The translations under genes were made by a program, and so were the position numbers. DNA of 33,865 nucleotides, from assembly GCF_016103465.1 (NCBI RefSeq), contig NZ_JAEEAP010000050.1, forward strand, positions 1 to 33,865, given 5' to 3'. Positions within the stretch are counted from its first letter, which is position 1. The number at the start of each line of letters is the position of its first letter. Of this stretch, positions 15,827-22,984 are shown piece by piece. Source of the stretch: Streptomyces sabulosicollis (GTDB lineage: Bacteria > Actinomycetota > Actinomycetes > Streptomycetales > Streptomycetaceae). The notes under the pieces are model-generated. The model was not told the DNA's origin. It saw nothing but the letters and a program-made list of their open reading frames with translations, and ran no database searches.

Positions 15827-17211
15827 GGCGTTTCCTCTACAGTGTCTAACGAGACGATGCCTGCCAGTAGCAGACTTCTTTGCCGATTGACCATTAGAAG
15901 AGAGTCCAGTAGACCAGCTACCGGGGCCTCGGCCTTGAAAGGATGAAGGGCGTCTGTCAGGTCAGCAAGTTGCTGCGTGATACGCAGAGAACCCAGAGCG
16001 CGGCAAGATTCGAGGAGTTCAGTCCCGATCGTGCATGCTGCGTCCAAGTCACCCATCTTCGCCCTGATCACGGCCAGGGAGATTTGCCCGAATGCTCTGC
16101 TGCGCGCCCGGTCCCCACTACGCATGGAAACAGCCTGCTCGGCTTTTCGAGCTGCTGCCGAATATTGGCCGAGATCTTGCAGACAAAGCGCCTCTTCGCT
16201 GGTAAGAGAAGCCATGTCGAACTCGCTGATCCAGACTGATGGAGGTTCGCTGGGCGGACGTGTAAGGGATTCCGCGGACGCATCGATCGCCCGACGGGAA
16301 GCGGCTTCATGGCCCGTCCGAGCCAATGCACGGCCTTCCATGGCATGGAGTCGAGCAGTAAGCGCTGGGATGAATGGTCCGGCCTTCATGGCTTCTTGTC
16401 CGGACCGCGCAAGTGTCACGGCTTCGTGCGGGTGATTCATTTGCAGCGCCAGGTGACTCATGCTGGCCAGGATGTGAGCCCCCAAGGCATGGTCCGAACC
16501 AGCTTGAGCAAAGGGAAGGGCGTGCTCGAAATGCCGTCGCGCCCGCAGGTCTTGGCCCGAATCATGTGCCATCCAACCGGCCATTTCCGTTAATGCGGCA
16601 GCCGCCATAAACGTCTCCGCAGTACTGCCTACATTCTCGGCTCCAAAGATCCTAGGCGCCACGTTATTATTGAGGTAATGCGTTACGGCGCCGTAGAGAT
16701 GTCCCCCGCCAAGCTGGCGATCTGCCATCCGAAACGAATCCATAGCGGCCCTGTCGCTGTTCCAGCGACCTGGTAAAGCGGATCCCGAACTGGGTTGTGT
16801 AACGGTGAGGTGGACCGGAGGATTCGTTGCCGGTAGAGCACCTGGCTTGTACTCTCCCATAGTCTCAACGCTGATGCGATCCATGCCGGTTGATTTTGGC
16901 GACCCCTCCCATGGGCGAGGTGGCACGCCCAGCATGTCGCCGGGAATGCCGAAGCCATCGGCAACACGTTCGATTACTTGTTGGCCGCGTACGCCACGGA
17001 CACCTCGGATGATGTCGCTCACGCGGGAACTCGTCATCTTGCCGATGGCGGCGGCCATGGCTGCATGGCTTGAGCCTGTACGCCTGTTGACGAGGCGGAA
17101 GATCTCCCGGAAGTTGCGGGTGACGCATGCCCGTTGCATGGCCTCACTCCGGAGCAGCGCGTCAGGAATCGTCAGCGGATAGCCGGCGCGTTGAATCTCG
17201 CGTTCGTCCAT
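15823..17211 (-). CDS. XRE-type helix-turn-helix regulator with TPR-like domain
   Basis: A 462-residue regulator. Residues about 30-100 (RLVNRRTGSSHAAMAAAIG, then SSRVSDIIRGVRG and VADGFGIPGDMLG) are a cro/C1-like helix-turn-helix of the kind found in Streptomyces regulators with C-terminal tetratricopeptide repeats. The rest is a helical repeat array (for example HFEHALPFAQAGSDHALGA, ARRAID-like and SAAARKAEQAVS segments) that probably binds a peptide or small ligand. ATG 17211 follows AGGTGG by 3 nt; the ORF is open upstream to 17268 but would include the control region. Two leucine TTA codons (16593-16591 and 15849-15847) make expression potentially bldA-dependent. It is coupled to the NUDIX gene and divergent from the small-gene operon, which it may regulate. 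Confidence 0.85.
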   Translation of the reverse strand: MDEREIQRAGYPLTIPDALLRSEAMQRACVTRNFREIFRLVNRRTGSSHAAMAAAIGKMTSSRVSDIIRGVRGVRGQQVIERVADGFGIPGDMLGVPPRPWEGSPKSTGMDRISVETMGEYKPGALPATNPPVHLTVTQPSSGSALPGRWNSDRAAMDSFRMADRQLGGGHLYGAVTHYLNNNVAPRIFGAENVGSTAETFMAAAALTEMAGWMAHDSGQDLRARRHFEHALPFAQAGSDHALGAHILASMSHLALQMNHPHEAVTLARSGQEAMKAGPFIPALTARLHAMEGRALARTGHEAASRRAIDASAESLTRPPSEPPSVWISEFDMASLTSEEALCLQDLGQYSAAARKAEQAVSMRSGDRARSRAFGQISLAVIRAKMGDLDAACTIGTELLESCRALGSLRITQQLADLTDALHPFKAEAPVAGLLDSLLMVNRQRSLLLAGIVSLDTVEETP

Positions 17212-17269
17212 GAGCCACCTAGCAAGGACGGAAGTGATCTCCCCAGGGTAGCCCCGAGTTCTCTGCAAT

Positions 17270-17301
17270 GGGGTTCCCCAAAGTGGCTTGCGGGGTTCCC
17301 C
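17270..17301. promoter_or_regulatory. Paired GGGGTTCCCC palindromes, candidate operator
   Basis: Two identical 10-bp palindromes GGGGTTCCCC (17270-17279 and 17292-17301) are spaced 22 bp start to start, two helical turns, so both lie on one face of the DNA. They are 59-90 bp upstream of the XRE-TPR start and about 140 bp upstream of the divergent small-gene operon. Related partial sequences AGTTCTCTGC and GGTTCTCTCGG flank them. This is the natural binding site for an autoregulatory dimer such as the XRE-TPR protein. Confidence 0.45.
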
Positions 17302-17369
17302 GTTCGCGGTTCTCTCGGAGGTCTGCCGCCTCGAAGCTCATGGAACACGTGCAGTGCGCCCAACAGGGT

Positions 17370-17398
17370 GCCCCCGCGACGGGCCAACGTCCGGGGGC
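17370..17398 (+). promoter_or_regulatory. Hairpin in the leader of the small-gene operon
   Basis: GCCCCCG (17370-17376) pairs with CGGGGGC (17392-17398) across a 15-nt loop, ending 39 nt before the first GTG start of the operon. It could be an attenuator, a terminator for upstream transcription or simply a structured leader. Confidence 0.3.
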
Positions 17399-17437
17399 GC
17401 GGGCCACCTGCATACCTGACAGGAAGGACAGGCAGCC

Positions 17438-17620
17438 GTGCGCAAGAGTAGCCACGATCACCCGAACGTGGGGACGCTGGTGAGAGATACAGCCACCGAC
17501 CGCGTAGGCGTCCAGATGGGCCGGGGCGGACCGTACGCCATGCTCATGCCCCAGCTCTTGGGCGAGGAATGGCAGGCACGCCCGGACGATCTTCGCCCGG
17601 CAGAGGTGAGCCGTGCCTGA
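17438..17620 (+). CDS. Small island protein, conserved in Streptomyces accessory regions
   Basis: A 60-residue protein starting at GTG 17438 with a GGAAGGA Shine-Dalgarno about 9 nt upstream. The sequence MRKSSHDHPNVGTLVRDTATDRVGVQMG, then ARPDDLRPA, resembles a common Streptomyces family of about 60-75 residues, found beside XRE-type regulators, with a small beta-barrel-like character (GTLVRD, RVGVQM). No function is known. It has no cysteine cluster or membrane helix. It is the first gene of a four-gene operon and overlaps the next gene by 8 nt. Confidence 0.7.
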   Translation: MRKSSHDHPNVGTLVRDTATDRVGVQMGRGGPYAMLMPQLLGEEWQARPDDLRPAEVSRA

Positions 17621-17777
17621 GCGCGAAGTCTCCGAACATCCCCGCGCCGCTGACCTTGAGCAACTTCAAGCGGCGTACCTCATGCACCGGGCCGAGTGCC
17701 AGACGTGCACGTCCGACCAGTCGTGCGACATAGCGCGACGGCTGGAAAACGCGCGGCGTGCGGCAGAGGCGTCATGA
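17613..17777 (+). CDS. Very small Cys-containing island protein
   Basis: A 54-residue ORF from GTG 17613 to TGA 17777, too short for most gene callers. It reads MPEREVSEHPRAADL at the start and has a cysteine cluster ECQTCTSDQSCD in the middle, followed by a basic helix (RRLENARRAAEA). GAGGTGAG, 3 nt before the start codon, sits inside the preceding gene. It overlaps the previous gene by 8 nt and shares ATGA with the next, so translation is coupled through the three genes. C-x2-C-x5-C suggests metal binding, but no function is known. Confidence 0.6.
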   Translation: MPEREVSEHPRAADLEQLQAAYLMHRAECQTCTSDQSCDIARRLENARRAAEAS

Positions 17778-18166
17778 GCGCGAACTGTGCGGAGTGCGCA
17801 CGCCTGGAGCGCGAGAAGGAAGCGGCGCGTCAGGCGGGGGACCTGAGCAAGGTCACGGACTGTGCCGTGTTACTCAAGCGCCACCCCGACCACAGCAAGG
17901 ATCGTTCTCTCTGGAAGGGGGCGGGCATGAACCGGGCCACGTACCGTTTCCGTGAGTTCCAGCTCGTCCCCGACATCGAGCCTGACGCCGAACCGATCAC
18001 GTTCGCCATGCAGTGCGCGGTGTGCGAGCAGACCGGGGAGCCCAGCGACGAGCAGGTCGCCGCGCACGCGTGGGCGACCGGCCACCTGAAGGCGAACCCG
18101 GAGCACTTCACCTATCGGGAGATCATCGCCCGCCCCTGCCGGTTCGAACCGGGAGTGTGGCAGTGA
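17774..18166 (+). CDS. Two-part Cys-containing island protein, possibly a gene fusion
   Basis: A 130-residue ORF. Residues 1-50 (MSANCAECARLEREKEAAR, then TDCAVLLKRH) look like one small Streptomyces family with a CxxC pair. Residues 52-130 (MNRATYRFREFQLVPDIEPD, then MQCAVCEQTGEPSDEQVAAH and HFTYREIIARP) look like a DUF7848-type family usually encoded separately. An in-frame ATG at 17928 (residue 52) is preceded by AAGGGGG 5 nt upstream, a strong ribosome site, so the second half may also be made alone. One TTA codon (17870-17872) lies in the first half only, so bldA control could affect the fused form but not the short one. The start overlaps the previous stop (ATGA) and the stop overlaps the next start (GTGA). 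Confidence 0.65.
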   Translation: MSANCAECARLEREKEAARQAGDLSKVTDCAVLLKRHPDHSKDRSLWKGAGMNRATYRFREFQLVPDIEPDAEPITFAMQCAVCEQTGEPSDEQVAAHAWATGHLKANPEHFTYREIIARPCRFEPGVWQ

Positions 18167-18612
18167 CGCGAACCATCCTGAAAGGCTCGGACCTGGTGCT
18201 CAGCGCCGAACGTGCGCAGGGAGCGCCGGACGGGATCTATCTCGCCGAGTGCATGACGTGCCCCGCCGCGTCGGGGCGGGTGGACAGCGATCCCGGTCCT
18301 GTCGCGCGCTGGGCCATCCTCCACACCCAGCAACAAGGGCTGAATCATGGGCAGTTCCTCGTGACCGTTGAGCGTCACTGGCGCGTGGACCCCATACGGT
18401 CCCAGGACGGACACGGCACAGCTATGCCGCCCCCGGCCCGCAGCGCCGGCCAGGCGCCTGCCACGCACCGCGCCCCCGGACGCTGGGGGGCCTGCTGGCG
18501 GCGCGTCGTGGCGTGGCTGGGGCGATTCGCCGGGCCGCTGGTCCTGATCACGTTCATCGTGGCCGCCGGACTCGGCGGCTACCTCATCGGGACCGGCCAG
18601 GACACCGGCTGA
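18163..18612 (+). CDS. Membrane-anchored DUF7848-like island protein
   Basis: A 149-residue protein from GTG 18163, overlapping the previous stop by 4 nt. The N-terminal 75 residues (GIYLAECMTCPAASG, then ARWAILHTQQQGLNHGQF and VERHWRV) share the layout of the DUF7848-like half of the preceding protein: Cys pair, then a helix, then a His-rich turn. A Pro/Ala/Arg linker leads to one C-terminal transmembrane helix (PLVLITFIVAAGLGGYLIG). Its job is unknown; the tandem of a soluble and a membrane-anchored relative suggests a pair acting at the membrane. It is the last gene of the operon, followed by a strong hairpin. Confidence 0.68.
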   Translation: MTRTILKGSDLVLSAERAQGAPDGIYLAECMTCPAASGRVDSDPGPVARWAILHTQQQGLNHGQFLVTVERHWRVDPIRSQDGHGTAMPPPARSAGQAPATHRAPGRWGACWRRVVAWLGRFAGPLVLITFIVAAGLGGYLIGTGQDTG

Positions 18613-18658
18613 CCCGCTCATGCGCCCGCACAGCCGGGGACGCTCCCCTGTAGCCTCC

Positions 18659-18692
18659 GGCCGGTCGGGATCGGTGGCGCTCCCGACCGGCC
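18659..18692 (+). terminator. Strong hairpin terminator of the small-gene operon
   Basis: A perfect 12-bp inverted repeat, GGCCGGTCGGGA (18659-18670) and TCCCGACCGGCC (18681-18692), with a 10-nt loop, 46 nt after the last stop codon. Confidence 0.75.
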
Positions 18693-18859
18693 AAGCCCCG
18701 AGCCCGCTGGGCAGACGTGCCCACGCTGAGCGGACGCGCTTGAGGCTCCAGCCCCGGTCCGCCCCTTCACCGGAGTGCCGCGCACCGCGCGGTGAGAGCG
18801 CCACCATCCAGCCCCGTGCCCGACTGATCACGATCGGGGCGGGGCACTTCCATGTCCGC

Positions 18860-18888
18860 TTGACCTGCTCGTATGCTCCAGAACACTT
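18860..18888 (+). promoter_or_regulatory. Promoter-like sequence without a recognisable gene behind it
   Basis: TTGACC (18860-18865), 17 nt, then ACACTT (18883-18888), in an unusually A+T-rich patch ending at an ATG (18893). The frame that follows runs at once into the dispersed repeat and encodes nothing recognisable. The remaining gene-free sequence of 18613-19173 holds the two hairpins and the repeat listed separately. Confidence 0.3.
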
Positions 18889-18917
18889 ACTTATGAGCAT
18901 CGAGGCTTCCCGAAACC

Positions 18918-18985
18918 GGGGCTCCGCCCCAGACCTCGGACCGGGGCTTCGCCCCTTCCCGCAGCACCGCTATGCGGCTCCGCCG
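18918..18985. repeat. Dispersed GGGGCTCCGCCCC-type intergenic repeat, copy 2
   Basis: Two near-identical palindromes, GGGGCTCCGCCCC (18918-18930) and GGGGCTTCGCCCC (18943-18955), lead into 18955-18985, which matches 3911-3941 at 28 of 31 positions. In the first copy the GGGGCTCCGCCCC modules lie on the other side of the shared core, so the modules are shuffled between copies. Confidence 0.7.
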
Positions 18986-19095
18986 TTATGGTCCGCCGGA
19001 CACCCCGTAGGCGGCCAGCGCGAGACGGCCCGTGTGGGGCGACCGTGGGAGAGGGCTCCCCGTGAGGCCGCTCGGCGTAAGGGGGACGCGTGCGG

Positions 19096-19132
19096 CGGGT
19101 CCGCCGCCTGGGGGTGGTGGGCGGCGGACCCG
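19096..19132 (-). terminator. Strong hairpin terminator of the biosynthetic operon
   Basis: A perfect 13-bp inverted repeat, CGGGTCCGCCGCC (19096-19108) and GGCGGCGGACCCG (19120-19132), with an 11-nt loop, lies 41 nt beyond the MMPL stop codon and probably ends the minus-strand transcription unit. Confidence 0.72.
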
Positions 19133-19173
19133 TGAGCCGCGTTTGGGCGGGCCTCGAACCCGGGCCGCGCCGG

Positions 19174-21426
19174 TCAGCCGGTGAGGGCCCGGTCGCCGTC
19201 GCGCCGTGGCGTCGGCGCCGCGGGCTCCTCGCGCAGGCCGTACCGGCTGTGCAGCCGCCGCAGCGGTGCCGGGGCCCACCACGTGGCGCGCCCACCCAGC
19301 CGCATCGCGGCGGGCAGTACGGCCCCGCGGATGAGCGTCGCGTCCATCAGCACGGCCAGCGGCAGCCCGACCCCGTACGCCTTCACCAGCGAGATGCCGG
19401 AGACGGTGAAGGCCAGGAAGACCACCGAGATCGCCACCGCCGCCGCCGTGACGATGCGCCCGGTGCGCTCCAGCCCCTGGGCGACAGCGGCCGTCGGCGA
19501 GCCGGTCAGCTCGTACTCCTCGCGCATCCGGGACAGCAGGAAGACCTGGTAGTCCATCGCGAGCCCGAAGGCGAGGCCGAAGAGCATCACCGGGATCGTC
19601 GCGGCGATGTTGCCGGTCGGGGTGAAGTCGCCGAACAGGCCCGCGAGATGGCCGTCCTGGAAGACCCACACCAGCGCGCCGAAGGTGGCCGTCAGGCTCA
19701 GCGCGCTGAGCACCAGCGCGAGGAACGGCAGCATCACGCTGCCGGTCACCAGGAACAGCAGTACCAGCATGGTCAGCAGCACCGTGCCCAGGGCGTACGG
19801 CAGCCACTTCTCCAGCGCCGCCGCGGCGTCGTGGTTGGTGGCCGCGGCCCCGCCCACCAGCGCCTCGAACGGCGCCTTCTGGGAGCGGATCTCGCCGACC
19901 AGCCGGTCCGCGTCGTCCGCGCTGGCCGTCTCCGGCACCACGGAGAAGTAGACGGCGTCACCCGAGGCGAAGCGCGCGTAGCGCTGGTCGGGCGGGGCGG
20001 CCTGACGGCCCTCGGCGTAGGTGCCGGTGGCGGTGCGCACCGCGGCCACGTGCGGCAGCTCCGACAGCCGCTTGGCGTACGCGCCGACGGCCGCCCGGTC
20101 GGAGCCGCCCTCGGGCGCCACGACCTGCAGCGCGTTCTGCTCGCTGCTGTCGAACTCGGCGCGCACGGTGTCGGCCACCTGACGTGCCGACGAGGACGCG
20201 GGCATCACCCGCTCGTCCGGCATGCCGAGGTTGATGCCGAGGAACGGCGCGCCGAGCAGCAGCAGGAACCCGGTCACGATGGTCACGATCGGCACCGGGC
20301 GCCGCATCACGGTGGTGGCCAGCCGGTGCCAGAAGCCGCTCTCCACGCTCCGGGCGGCCGCCTCGGAACCCGCTCCACCGGCCGTCGCGGTCCGCCGCCG
20401 GCGGAACACCCGCCCCTTCTCGATCCGGTTGCCGAGCAGGGCGAGCAGGGCGGGCAGCACGATGAGCGAGGACGCGCCGGACAGCAGCGCCGTGAGCGCC
20501 CCCGCATAGCCCATGGACCGCACCGCCTGCAGTGGGAACCAGGCCATGGCCAGGGACGAGACGGCCACGGTCAGCGCCGAGAAGGTCACGGTGCGCCCGG
20601 CGGAGGTCAGCATCGCCCGGATGGCCTCCGGCGGGGCGAGCCCGGACCGCAGCTCCTCGCGGTAGCGGCTGACCATCAGCAGGCTGTAGTCGATGGCCAG
20701 GCCCAGGCCCAGCAGGGTCACCACGCTCGCCGCGAGCGAGCCGACCGTCGTGACGCTCGCCAGGATCCAGGTCAGCCCCATCGTCAGCATCATCGCCACC
20801 AGGGCGACGGCCAGCGGCAGCGCCGCGGCCACCGCGCTGCCGAAGATGAACACCAGCGCGACCAGGGTGATCGGGATGGCGACCGTCTCGCCGGTGGTGG
20901 CGTCCTTCTGGCCCTGCTCCAGCAGCTCGCGCTGGAACTTCGTATAGCCGCCGAACGTCACCTCCAGCCCGTCCCGCGAGCCCTCGTAACGGTCCGCCAG
21001 CTCGGCGACGCGCTTCTGCGACGTGGTGTCGTCCCCGGTGACCGTGCCCATGATCAGGGCCTTGTGACCGCTCTTGCCGCGCAGCTGCGGGGCCTTCCCG
21101 GTGGTCCAGTAGGAGCTGACGTTCGCCACCCCGGGTTCGTCGCCCAGCTTCCGGGTGAGCTCGGTGCCCGCCGCCGTCACGGACGGGTCGTCGACCCGCC
21201 CCTCCGAGGTCACCAGCAGCGTGAGATTGGGCAGCCCCTGCCCGAACCTCTTGTCCAGCGCGGTGATCGCCCGGGACGACTCCGACGTCGGATCGTCGAA
21301 ACCGCCCGCCGTCAGTTTGTCGAACAACGTGGTACTCGCCACCCCGCCTACCACGGCGAGCAGCAGGCCGACGACCAACACCGCCAGGCGCTTCCGCACG
21401 ACGAAACCGGCCAGTCTGTCCAGCAT
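19174..21426 (-). CDS. MMPL/RND family membrane exporter
   Basis: A 750-residue MMPL-type transporter, the actinobacterial branch of RND pumps that export lipids and hydrophobic metabolites using the proton gradient. It has the duplicated layout: an N-terminal helix (FVVRKRLAVLVVGLLLAVVG), a large extracytoplasmic domain, a block of helices with LGLGLAIDYSLLMVSRYREE, then a second copy with FGLAFGLAMDYQVFLLSRMREEY. The Asp-Tyr pairs in both are the expected proton-relay residues. I chose ATG 21426, preceded by GAGGAAGGAAG, over 21474. It is 109 nt downstream of the lyase gene on the same strand and is followed by a strong hairpin, so it is probably the last gene of the cluster and exports the product. 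Confidence 0.92.
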   Translation of the reverse strand: MLDRLAGFVVRKRLAVLVVGLLLAVVGGVASTTLFDKLTAGGFDDPTSESSRAITALDKRFGQGLPNLTLLVTSEGRVDDPSVTAAGTELTRKLGDEPGVANVSSYWTTGKAPQLRGKSGHKALIMGTVTGDDTTSQKRVAELADRYEGSRDGLEVTFGGYTKFQRELLEQGQKDATTGETVAIPITLVALVFIFGSAVAAALPLAVALVAMMLTMGLTWILASVTTVGSLAASVVTLLGLGLAIDYSLLMVSRYREELRSGLAPPEAIRAMLTSAGRTVTFSALTVAVSSLAMAWFPLQAVRSMGYAGALTALLSGASSLIVLPALLALLGNRIEKGRVFRRRRTATAGGAGSEAAARSVESGFWHRLATTVMRRPVPIVTIVTGFLLLLGAPFLGINLGMPDERVMPASSSARQVADTVRAEFDSSEQNALQVVAPEGGSDRAAVGAYAKRLSELPHVAAVRTATGTYAEGRQAAPPDQRYARFASGDAVYFSVVPETASADDADRLVGEIRSQKAPFEALVGGAAATNHDAAAALEKWLPYALGTVLLTMLVLLFLVTGSVMLPFLALVLSALSLTATFGALVWVFQDGHLAGLFGDFTPTGNIAATIPVMLFGLAFGLAMDYQVFLLSRMREEYELTGSPTAAVAQGLERTGRIVTAAAVAISVVFLAFTVSGISLVKAYGVGLPLAVLMDATLIRGAVLPAAMRLGGRATWWAPAPLRRLHSRYGLREEPAAPTPRRDGDRALTG

Positions 21427-21535
21427 TCCCTCTTCCTTCCTCAAGCGCACGGCGTCTGGAATCCGTCTCGGCATCCCAGACGCCGAGCCCCGCCCGGATG
21501 TGACATCCCGGCCGCGTTCGTCCGGCGAGCGGCCG

Positions 21536-22984
21536 TCAGGACCGGCCCCGGGACCGTTGAACCGCCCGGTCGACCAGCAGCTCGGCCGCCCCCGGATAGT
21601 TCGCCGGGTCCAGCAGCGCGGCCAGCTCCTCCGCCGTGAAGCGGCCGGTCAGCTCGGGGGCGGCGGCCAGCACCTCGCCCAGCGTCCGCCCGCCGCGCGC
21701 CGCCTCCGCCGAGGCCCGGCTCATCAGCTCCTTCGCGGGGCCCTTGCCCAGCACCGGGGTCAGCACCGCGGCCAGGCGCTCGGAGACGATCAGTCCGCCG
21801 GTCAGCCCCAGATTGGCGCGCATCCGGTCCGGGAAGACGTCCAGCCCCTCGACCAGTTCGACGGCCGTGTGCGCCGCCCCGCCCGCCAGCCGCAGACATT
21901 CGCGCAGCGGAAGCCACTCGGCGTGCCAGGCCCCGGCCGGCCGCTCGTCCTCCGCGAGCATGCACCCCAGGACGGCGCTCGCCAGCGCCGGCACCTGCAG
22001 CGCCGCCGCGCGCACCAGGGTGGCCAGGGCGGGGTTGCGCTTGTGCGGCATCGCGGAGGACACCCCGCGGCCCTCGGCGGCGGCCTCGGCGACCTCGGCC
22101 GTCTCGGTGCGCGACAGCAGCTGTACGTCCACCGCGATCTTGCCGAGCGCCCCGGTGGCCAGGGCCAGTTGGGCGGTCAGCCCGGCGACCGGCGTACGGG
22201 CGGTGTGCCAGGGCAGGTCGGGCTCGTTCAGCCCGACCTGCGCGGCGAACTCGGCCATCAGCCGCTCCGCGAACTCTCCCGGCCCCGGTGCCCCGGGCCG
22301 CGCCCGCCGGTCCAGCAGCGCGTACTCGGTGTAGCCCGCCAGCGTGCCCGCCGCGCCGCCGAGCTGGACCGGCAGTTCATGGTCGCGGATGTGGGCCAGC
22401 CGGGCCGCCGCCTCCGCCACGCCGCTCAGCCAGCCCGCCGCCTTCAGCCCGAAGGTGGTGGGCACGGCGTGCAGGGCGAGCGTACGGCCGGGCATGAGCG
22501 TGTCCCGGTGCTCCGCGGCCAGCGCCCGCAGCGCCCGCGCGATCCGCTCCAGGTCCGCCACCAGGGGCCCGAGGGTTCTGCGCGCCACCAGCATGGCGGC
22601 GGTGTCCATGATGTCCTGGCTGGTCGAGCCCCGGTGCACATACTCGGCGGCGGCCGGGTCCTGCGCGGCCACCAGCGCGGTGAACGCCCGGACCAGCGCC
22701 ACCACGGGGTTGGCCGCGCCCCGGGCGAGCCGGGCGACCTCCACCACGTCCAGGTGCTCGGCCCGGCCGAGCGCGGTGATGGTGCGGGCCGCCGCCTCGG
22801 GCACCAGGCCCAGCCGCGCCTGCGCCCGCGCCAGGCCCGCCTCGGCGTCCAGCATCGCCTGCAGCCAGGCGGTGTCCGATGTGGCCGCCTCGGCCGGGGT
22901 GCCGGCCCGGGTGGGGCTCAGCAGGCCCGCGTCGGCACGGCGCGTGCGGGTGTCGTCGGGCGCATCGCCCTGGGCGTCGGTCAT
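21536..22984 (-). CDS. CMLE/aspartase-superfamily lyase, candidate nitrosuccinate lyase (CreD/FzmL-like)
   Basis: A 482-residue member of the fumarase/aspartase superfamily, closest in look to 3-carboxy-cis,cis-muconate cycloisomerase. Conserved parts are HRGSTSQDIMDTA (residues 118-130), the PVQLGGAAGTLAGY region, and the signature loop GVSSAMPHKRNPA (307-319) with the catalytic serine. In cremeomycin and fosfazinomycin pathways, lyases of this type (CreD, FzmL) split nitrosuccinate into fumarate and nitrous acid. Its start overlaps the stop of the CreE-like gene (ATGA), exactly the partner that would make nitrosuccinate, and GAGGT lies 9 nt upstream. A true PcaB role in protocatechuate breakdown is the main alternative, but no pcaGHCD genes are present. 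Superfamily certain; nitrosuccinate lyase inferred mainly from pairing. Confidence 0.75.
   Translation of the reverse strand: MTDAQGDAPDDTRTRRADAGLLSPTRAGTPAEAATSDTAWLQAMLDAEAGLARAQARLGLVPEAAARTITALGRAEHLDVVEVARLARGAANPVVALVRAFTALVAAQDPAAAEYVHRGSTSQDIMDTAAMLVARRTLGPLVADLERIARALRALAAEHRDTLMPGRTLALHAVPTTFGLKAAGWLSGVAEAAARLAHIRDHELPVQLGGAAGTLAGYTEYALLDRRARPGAPGPGEFAERLMAEFAAQVGLNEPDLPWHTARTPVAGLTAQLALATGALGKIAVDVQLLSRTETAEVAEAAAEGRGVSSAMPHKRNPALATLVRAAALQVPALASAVLGCMLAEDERPAGAWHAEWLPLRECLRLAGGAAHTAVELVEGLDVFPDRMRANLGLTGGLIVSERLAAVLTPVLGKGPAKELMSRASAEAARGGRTLGEVLAAAPELTGRFTAEELAALLDPANYPGAAELLVDRAVQRSRGRS

Larger units (their letters stand above)
14873..18950. mobile_element. Degenerate integrative/prophage-derived accessory island
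   Basis: This block between the aminotransferase and the terpenoid cluster differs from both sides. It contains a capsid-gene fragment, an XRE-TPR regulator coupled to a NUDIX hydrolase, and an operon of overlapping small Cys-containing proteins typical of actinobacterial integrative elements and plasmids. Bases about 15300-17300 are visibly poorer in G+C than their surroundings and contain TTA codons. I found no integrase, excisionase, replication or transfer gene, no tRNA and no convincing flanking direct repeat, so this is a remnant or accessory cargo rather than an intact element. The right limit is set at the dispersed repeat near 18900-18990 and is approximate. Confidence 0.45.

Noticed and set aside
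18112-18900. Minus-strand ORF of 262 codons
   Set aside because: It is antisense to the last two small island genes and the hairpin, and shows no protein family features or ribosome site.
14860-18950. tRNA gene or att direct repeats flanking the island
   Set aside because: I searched by eye for a tRNA 3' end and matching direct repeats at both ends and found none convincing.
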